DNA from: Rhinopomastus cyanomelas
Taxonomy: Eukaryota; Chordata; Aves; Bucerotiformes; Rhinopomastidae
Direction: 5' to 3'
Assembly (NCBI GenBank): GCA_013400115.1
Contig: VXBP01003481.1
Coordinates: 157,678-221,677 of the forward strand
Length of the DNA: 64,000 nt
Below, piece after piece: positions 60,001 to 64,000 of this stretch (positions are counted from its first letter, which is position 1; each line of letters starts with the position of its first letter). A program made the translations under genes and the position numbers. The notes under the pieces are model-generated. The model saw nothing but the letters and a program-made list of their open reading frames with translations, did no database searches and was not told where the DNA came from.

Positions 60001-61992
60001 CTACGAGTGTGGTGCAGAACCTGTAACGTGTGCATTGACTGCACTGACTGCCAACAGCTGTTCTGGAAAAAGCTCTAGTACCAATAGGTACACGTCAGAA
60101 ATGTGGGAAGTTTATTTAGGGGGCAAAAAAAGAAAGATATGAACCTTAGCACCTCTTTGGAAACTTACAGCTGTTCAAGACAAACATTCCTTATGCAGAC
60201 AGCTTTTCTGCAGCAACAGACATAGGATAAAAGCTCTTGGCCTGAAGAGACTCTTGTAGAAGCTGGAATTTACCATTGAAGGAACGGGACGGATGCACCA
60301 TGTTTGCAAGCACCTTCTGTCCCAGCAGTAGAAGGGAAACAGCAGCATTAATATGGAATGGGTGTGCTTGTGCAATGGGAGTCACCATGCTAAGATGGCT
60401 TTTCAGTTACCTGTCTGGCTCACACGTGCCCTTAAAAGTATTTATAAGGAGAAGCTAATGCTTATGTTTTACCTCGCAGATTGTTTCCAGCGTTGGCATC
60501 CATGAACTTGCTAGGTGGCAGTTTTGCAGAACTACCCATGTTCCTTCCTTTACTCCGTTCTCTATCATTTGCATGGCTATTGGCCCTTGGCCTTGACCAA
60601 GCGACAGAGATCTCAGCTTTGTGCCGCCATATCCCTGCGTATAAGAAGCACAAGTGAGGTTAGCCTTACATAAATACACTGACCGCACGCTACTGCTGTG
60701 AGAGCGCACGTCTGTACGTAAGTCTTGAAATATTGCACGTCCAGTGTATTTGAGGTACAATTGAATTATTGGTTTCATGTCATTCAAGTCTGCTGGACCT
60801 CTATGGCCCAGTAAGGAGTTCCAGGACTGTAAACTTCTGAGAGCTTCAAAGTACTTGTGAAACAGTATGTTCTTTAAGGAGCTAGTCATCACCCCATCCT
60901 TCACCCTACCAAATGCAGGAAGCATTTGCAGTTTTATGGTTGGAGACTTGAAGTATAATTCTGACAGAACAGCAGTCAGGAAATAAAACAAAAACATGTA
61001 TCGTAGCAGAAAAAGGCAACGTTCGCGTATAATAAGAGCACTCCTACCTAAGAACTGCGGCTGACAGGATTTTATTTTTTTAAAATGCTGCAATAAATGC
61101 TGTCAGACCCAACCAAAAAACCCCCTATACTTCAATTCTGAGACCCAAGACCCAAAGGTCCTAAGGGTCCTATTTTACTAGAGTGTTGTTTAATTAATCT
61201 ATTATGTACAATGCTTATAAAAAATCCCACCATGCTTCCCTTTTTCAATTTGAGATTACACAAACTAGTTCAATAGAAAATGGCATCACGACATTACAAA
61301 ATACACCAAAAATATTTAATATACAATTTCTTATAAACAATAGAATCACAGAATCGCTCTGGTTGGAAAAGACCCCTGGGATCATCAAGTCCAACCACCT
61401 ACCCTCCCTTACATGTTCACCTGTAAACCAGATCTCTCAACACCTCATCCAAATGGTCTTTAAACACATCCAGGGATGGCGACTCAACCACCTCCCTGGG
61501 AAGCCCATTCCGGTGCCTGACCAACCTTTCTGGGAAAAAAATCTTTCCTACTATCAAGTCTAACCCTTCCTTGCTGTAACTGGAACCCATTCCCTCTTGT
61601 TCTATCACTAAATCATTCAGTGCCAAAGAGTTATCCACAGCTTTGTGTTAAAGAGAACCGTGAGATGTATTTTAACGCTATTTGGGACGGTTCAAAACCG
61701 GGGGTTCAGATTTCTTTGGCATCCCCAGTTTTACTTAGTTGCTTCATACACACATACACACGTACACACGGGCAAGTACTGACTACATTTATGAAGTCTG
61801 GAGTTATTAAAATACCTGGTCATCAGCAAACTTCACAAGAGCTGCCATGGGGTCGGCACCAGGAGAAAGTATAAAGATCAGTGGCGCGCAGCTGTGGCTA
61901 TCAGTAAATGTTTTTGACAAATCAAATGGAGGTGGCTCAATAAACGGACGTCCCAGGTTGTGAATGATGAATTCCTGCACCATTGGTATTAT
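50886..61992 (-). CDS. DNAH7: DNAH7, axonemal dynein heavy chain 7, C-terminal 632 residues (11 exons, 5' part outside the window)
   Basis: DNAH7 is a motor subunit of the single-headed inner dynein arms of motile cilia and sperm flagella. Eleven minus-strand exons join without a phase clash or stop: 61,992-61,816; 60,634-60,473; 59,724-59,524; 58,442-58,281; 57,247-57,062; 56,389-56,252; 55,860-55,630; 55,470-55,318; 54,021-53,844; 52,218-52,115; 51,092-50,886. They cover the AAA6 (D6) module starting at CAPLIFILSPGADPMAAL, the AAA6 lid ([30 protein letters not shown]), and the C-terminal domain from FGMNANADITKDQSETQLL to GVALLCQLNS. The human protein is about 4,024 residues, so some 84% of the gene lies beyond the right edge. 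The microtubule stalk and the main ATPase sites are not in view. Confidence 0.97.
51175..51802 (-). mobile_element. CR1 LINE, ~630 bp 3' part
   Basis: The element is in the last DNAH7 intron, in the same sense as DNAH7. The + strand reads tail first (tatcacagaatcacagaaca), then the reversed ORF2 end (ctccagagaaggagactcca, ccaggactggacacagtact, tgttggccttcttggccaca). Frameshifts and stops make it dead. It fills about 60% of that 1,022 bp intron. Confidence 0.93.
52115..52218 (-). CDS. DNAH7: DNAH7 penultimate exon
   Basis: The exon is 104 nt and completes a split glycine. It encodes GVYIKGLFLDGARWDRES and then KKLAESHPKILHDTVPV. It is too short to show as an open frame and was found by comparison with the dynein C-terminus. 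The acceptor is attgatccag. The donor is GTG|GTCAGT, weaker than consensus at position +3. Confidence 0.94.
52273..52432 (-). mobile_element. CR1 LINE tail
   Basis: This ~160 bp copy lies 54 bp upstream of the DNAH7 penultimate exon. The + strand reads tctcacagaatcacagaaca, gggattggaagggacctcga and then gtctccagagaaggaaactc. Confidence 0.9.
53238..53489 (+). mobile_element. CR1 LINE 3' end, antisense to DNAH7
   Basis: The copy is in sense on + in a DNAH7 intron: ggaggttccacacaaatatg, ctggagacatttaaaacccg, gtgtgacttggtctaggtgg, then an end near taatgttctgtg. It forms an inverted pair with the copy at 52,273-52,432 in the same intron. Confidence 0.91.
53844..54021 (-). CDS. DNAH7: DNAH7 exon: C-terminal domain core
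   Basis: The exon is 178 nt and leaves one base. It encodes LWYENGTPPVFWLSGFFFTQ, AFLTAALQNYARKYSIPIDL and FDYEVLEDKEY, hallmarks of the dynein C-terminal domain (PPVFWLSGFFFTQAFLT). The acceptor is tgctgctgcag and the donor is GATG|GTAAGG. Confidence 0.96.
54665..55020 (+). mobile_element. CR1 LINE internal fragment (reverse transcriptase region)
   Basis: On the + strand, in two frames, I read RT-type pieces (WLTEEFPADWRLAN, NSGPVSLTLVPGKVM, CKVTHLVDEG). They match the CR1 RT segment with the usual P..KKG and RPVSLT..PGK pattern. A stop at about 54,847 and frame changes break it. It lacks any CR1 3' tail, so it is truncated at both ends, and it is antisense in a DNAH7 intron. Confidence 0.75.
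55318..55470 (-). CDS. DNAH7: DNAH7 exon: C-terminal domain
   Basis: The exon is 153 nt, 51 whole codons. It encodes GLVVMSADLEEVVNSILNGK, IPALWMKKSYPSLKPLGSYV and DFLNRLTFLQ. The acceptor is atttcttccag and the donor is CAG|GTGAGC. Confidence 0.96.
55630..55860 (-). CDS. DNAH7: DNAH7 exon: C-terminal domain start
   Basis: The exon is 231 nt, 77 codons: SQAFGGGAKSTDEIVLEV, PNFDIQSAMRKYPTTYTQSM, NTVLVQEMGRFNTLLQTIRD and SCVNIQRAIK. The acceptor is tctctctccag and the donor is AAG|GTGAGC. Confidence 0.96.
56252..56389 (-). CDS. DNAH7: DNAH7 exon: FGMNANADIT segment
   Basis: The exon is 138 nt, 46 codons, found by homology because it is too short to show as a long frame. It encodes YQSYIDYTKTLPLNPSPEI and FGMNANADITKDQSETQLL, the near-invariant entry to the dynein C-terminal domain. 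The acceptor is ctcgtttcag and the donor is CAG|GTATGG. Confidence 0.95.
57062..57247 (-). CDS. DNAH7: DNAH7 exon: AAA6 lid, [10 protein letters not shown] segment
   Basis: The exon is 186 nt, 62 codons: [37 protein letters not shown] and DYKFDPSGLYFAPPEGD. The acceptor is gctttctttcag and the donor is GAT|GTAAGT. Confidence 0.96.
58281..58442 (-). CDS. DNAH7: DNAH7 exon: AAA6 lid
   Basis: The exon is 162 nt, 54 codons: [40 protein letters not shown] and VQQLRIFLDQYE. The acceptor is cattttcag (minus strand) and the donor is GAG|GTACGG. Confidence 0.96.
59174..59489 (-). mobile_element. CR1 LINE 3' end next to a DNAH7 donor site
   Basis: The + strand reads atcacagaatcacagaacat, gggattggaagggacctcga, tctccagagaaggagactcc and catcctcctgacaccctccc. 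It is the same young subfamily as 51,175 and 52,273. Its 5' truncation point lies about 34 bp past the donor of the 59,524-59,724 exon. Confidence 0.93.
59524..59724 (-). CDS. DNAH7: DNAH7 exon: AAA6, THPDFRLWLTSYPS segment
   Basis: The exon is 201 nt, 67 codons, with no long open frame around it. It encodes ELNPETTHPDFRLWLTSYPS, FPVSVLQSGVKMTNEPPKGL and RANIIRSYLMDPISDPEFF. The acceptor is tgttcgttgtag. The donor is TCT|GTTAAG, a weaker than consensus site placed by joining in phase to AEFKTLLYG. Confidence 0.93.
60473..60634 (-). CDS. DNAH7: DNAH7 exon: AAA6, SLGQGQGPIA segment
   Basis: The exon is 162 nt, 54 codons: GYGGTKLRSLSLGQGQGPIA, MKEGTWVVLQNCHLA-type sequence (here VKEGTWVVLQNCHLASSWMP) and TLETICE. 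The acceptor is cttatacgcag and the donor is GAG|GTAAAA. Confidence 0.96.
61344..61622 (-). mobile_element. CR1 LINE 3' end, older subfamily
   Basis: The + strand shows atagaatcacagaatcgctc, ggttggaaaagacccctggg, catccagggatggcgactca and tgctgtaactggaacccatt, an older CR1 type unlike the other minus copies here. It lies in the DNAH7 intron between the 60,634 and 61,816 exons. Confidence 0.9.
61816..61992 (-). CDS. DNAH7: DNAH7 exon: start of the D6/AAA6 P-loop module (first exon in the window)
   Basis: The exon is 177 nt, 59 codons: IIPMVQEFIIHNLGRPFIEP, PPFDLSKTFTDSHSCAPLIF and ILSPGADPMAALVKFADDQ. It was found by homology, since no long open frame flags it. The acceptor is aaatttaag and the donor is CAG|GTATTT. 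The preceding exon is not visible before the right edge. Confidence 0.95.
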
Positions 61993-62950
61993 CTTAAATT
62001 AAAAAAAAACAACTTGAATTAGTGTCCTATCGTTGGACAGCATTAACATGTATTACTGCAACCATTTTAACGCCGTTTTTGAGGGCAGGTTCCTGTACGT
62101 GAAATTAGACAAAGGAGGAAGCAATTGCAGAGGAATCAATGAGTTAGCTTATGAAAATCTAGGCGAAAAGGATGCTCTAAGACAGTTTAAATTGGTAGTC
62201 CTAGAGAAATGCTCCTCAACCTTATTTCTGCCACCACATGTGGACACACCAACAGGGAGGCAGATTTTTTGTTTTCCCTTGCGTTTGCTCCTCTGTGCGA
62301 TAGAGAGGACTTTCAATTTCAAGTCTCACAAGGCCAGACCTTTCAAAGGTGTTAAGATCTTGGCTCAGAAAGCTGCCGTGTGCAGCAGGCTTGTACACAC
62401 CGGTATTTAAACGTCTTACTGAAGTTAACTGGGCTCTGAACCAAATGAGAGGCAATTTATAAAACGACTGCTTAGTCTTGGAACCTTAGAGATATAATTC
62501 TCCTTAATGTCACCATTTGCTCTGCAATATTTTACAGTAACTACATCCCCTTTACAGAAACACAACGGTATTTTCAAACAGGCCACTAAGACTTACTAGC
62601 ACAGTGCAAGTTTCAAACAGCAACGTTAATGCAACTCTGCTGGTCACAGTCGGTGCTTTCAACCACAGTATGTTTGACACTTTATATGTAAAACTGCTGC
62701 ATTTGTAACTGGAGTTTTTAACTTTTCATTTTTCACACTAACTTAATTTCCACACTGCGTCAGCACGGGTGCTTTCAGTTCATAAACACTGAGTGTGCTC
62801 AGGCACGCAGAGTGTGAAAGCAGTTCCAGCTGTGGTTTTGCCTACCTTACCCTGAGCACTTACAGGTGCACCGTGTCACCAACTGGCATAATGCCTTAAA
62901 TGTGAGGGCAGGAGGGACTCTCTGGCCTCTTCCTGTTGCAGCCTTTCCAG
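61993..62950. other. DNAH7 intron, antisense upstream flank of the survivin-like exon
   Basis: No further DNAH7 exon is recognised. Just before 62,942 the + strand has a polypyrimidine tract with ttcctgttgcag, a plausible acceptor, so the next exon may have a 9-nt 5' leader after an upstream non-coding exon. No CpG island is seen here. Confidence 0.5.
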
Positions 62951-63088
62951 ATGGAGAAGCTCCTGAAAGAACTCGGGTTGGCATCAAAGCTCTTGAGTGA
63001 TTTTAAGGATATGTATGAATACGAGAACCGTTTGAAGACCTTTGCAAACTGGCCTTTCGCAGAGAACTGCGAGTGCGCTCCGGAGAAC
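62951..63088 (+). CDS. survivin-like (BIRC5 family) first coding exon, rest of gene outside the window
   Basis: The exon is 46 codons from ATG to a strong donor (GAAC|GTAAGT at 63,088/63,089): MEKLLKELGLASKLLSDF, then YEYENRLKTFANWPF and CECAPEN. RLKTFANWPF followed by C.C.PE is the N-terminal part of a survivin-type BIR domain. The donor falls right after the PE-R/N position, where vertebrate survivin exon 1 ends. Survivin proteins act in the chromosomal passenger complex, but whether this paralogue does is inference. The zinc ligands (C, C, H, C) would lie in the following exons. It is on the opposite strand to DNAH7 and probably nested in a DNAH7 intron. There is no stop or frameshift in the exon. 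A lone exon could also be a relic. Confidence 0.8.
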
Positions 63089-64000
63089 GTAAGTCTGAAG
63101 GGGCGTGCGTTCACTGCGTAACGGTTTTATACCCTGTGCCTGAATGCAAAGTCACTGTGAAGCACCCTCATGCTTGTGAGGAGCTGTGAGTGTCTGCTGA
63201 GCCTGAAGAAGATGAAAACTTGAACACTCTTCCTTTTTTTGTTCCCTGCTCAGGCATGCTGTACTAGAATGGCTGGCTTCTGCACGCTCAGTTCTTTCGG
63301 TCTTGCTGCAGTGCTGAATAGAGTTAGAGGAACTCTGTTTTCTTGTTTTCTTGTGTTTCTTATTGCTATCACTTAAAAGTTAATCCTTCACATTCAGTAG
63401 TCTCTCTGATTGTCAGTATTTAGAAACAAGCACGCATCCAGCAGGAAGAATGAAATAGCAGCATGAGCACAACTTACAATTCTAAAACTTAAATTACTTA
63501 AATAGTGAAGAGTTTAATGCTTGTGTCCCTGACAGCTTTCTCTTAAGCATTAAAAAAAAACCCAAAATCCACCTAAATTCTTTGGTGCACACATAAAACA
63601 GATGACCTCACGTGAGCAAGAGTTGTTTGAGAAGTTGTGAGATCTGCTAATTGAAACTAACTTTATTTTCACTGTCCTGACCAGATGCAATTTTAAAGTG
63701 AGAGCAAAACGCAGGAGTCCAAGATGGAGAAATTTAGTCACATAATTTACATGTAAAGTTTCTTCATGTCCGTGGCCTTATGGTGCTTGTTGGGTTCTTT
63801 AATGGAAACCTTTATTTATAGTCCTGCCTGTGGCAGATTTGATGCACTGCTAGTGAGTTGCCTGTGTGTCACAGATGCTGTCTGGCTACTCCAGTAACTG
63901 GCAGGTATCACAAATATATTTCTGCAGATATCTGCAGAAATCCGTTTGTGACCATTGACCTGTTTTTTGCCTGTTGCTTGCAGTCCTCACACTTATTTTC
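63089..64000. other. intron of the survivin-like gene / DNAH7 intron
   Basis: No second BIR exon is seen. A good acceptor at about 63,244-63,253 is followed by an open frame, but it lacks the expected Cys/His pattern. The sequence is AT-rich without CR1. Confidence 0.5.

Noticed and set aside
63254..63360. Possible second exon of the survivin-like gene after the acceptor ending at about 63,253
   Set aside because: The frame is open and contains MAGF followed by C, but it lacks the Cys-x2-Cys and His/Cys zinc ligands and the FFC and GWEP-type motifs that a BIR exon 2 must encode.
1..64000. Bacterial or phage-type systems, CRISPR arrays, tRNA or rRNA genes, endogenous retrovirus
   Set aside because: None was found. 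The window has eukaryotic introns, CR1 LINEs and a CpG island, and no cloverleaf, array or gag-pol signature was recognised by eye.

Overview
The window is vertebrate nuclear DNA, almost certainly from a bird. Its genes are split into short exons with GT-AG introns. The interspersed repeats are overwhelmingly CR1 LINE 3' ends, the dominant avian retroelement, and about 17 copies cover roughly 5.5 kb. No bacterial operon, CRISPR array or viral gene was seen. The CR1 load and a group of closely related young copies would fit a CR1-rich lineage such as Piciformes, but that species guess is only a hypothesis.

Layout. Positions 1-11,800 are intergenic and contain no convincing gene, only CR1 copies. 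A CpG island at about 11,850-13,150 is the promoter and first exon region of SLC39A10 (zinc transporter ZIP10, + strand). After a 15 kb first intron, nine coding exons between 28,337 and 47,669 join in frame to an 837-residue LIV-1 family zinc transporter, followed by a 3 kb 3' UTR with its last poly(A) signal at 50,733. Intron 3 holds a 204-base assembly gap flanked by two nearly identical copies of a ~580 bp segment, which is most likely a false duplication.

On the minus strand, the last eleven coding exons of DNAH7 (axonemal inner-arm dynein heavy chain) run from 61,992 down to a TAA at 50,886-50,888. They join in perfect phase into the C-terminal 632 residues: the AAA6 P-loop module, its lid and the dynein C-terminal domain. 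DNAH7 and SLC39A10 are convergent, and their poly(A) signals lie only about 42 bp apart, so the transcripts probably abut or overlap. This SLC39A10-DNAH7 tail-to-tail order is the known vertebrate synteny.

At 62,951-63,088 on the + strand, antisense to DNAH7, there is an intact first coding exon of a survivin-like (BIRC5 family) BIR protein. It ends in a strong donor at the position where survivin exon 1 ends. Because only the C-terminal part of DNAH7 is present, this second gene appears to be nested in a DNAH7 intron. Other points of interest are a CR1 subfamily with a composite double tail found twice, CR1 insertions a few tens of bases from splice sites, inverted CR1 pairs, a metal-response-element core beside a TATA motif in the SLC39A10 island, and an unidentified coding-like remnant on the minus strand near 26-27 kb.
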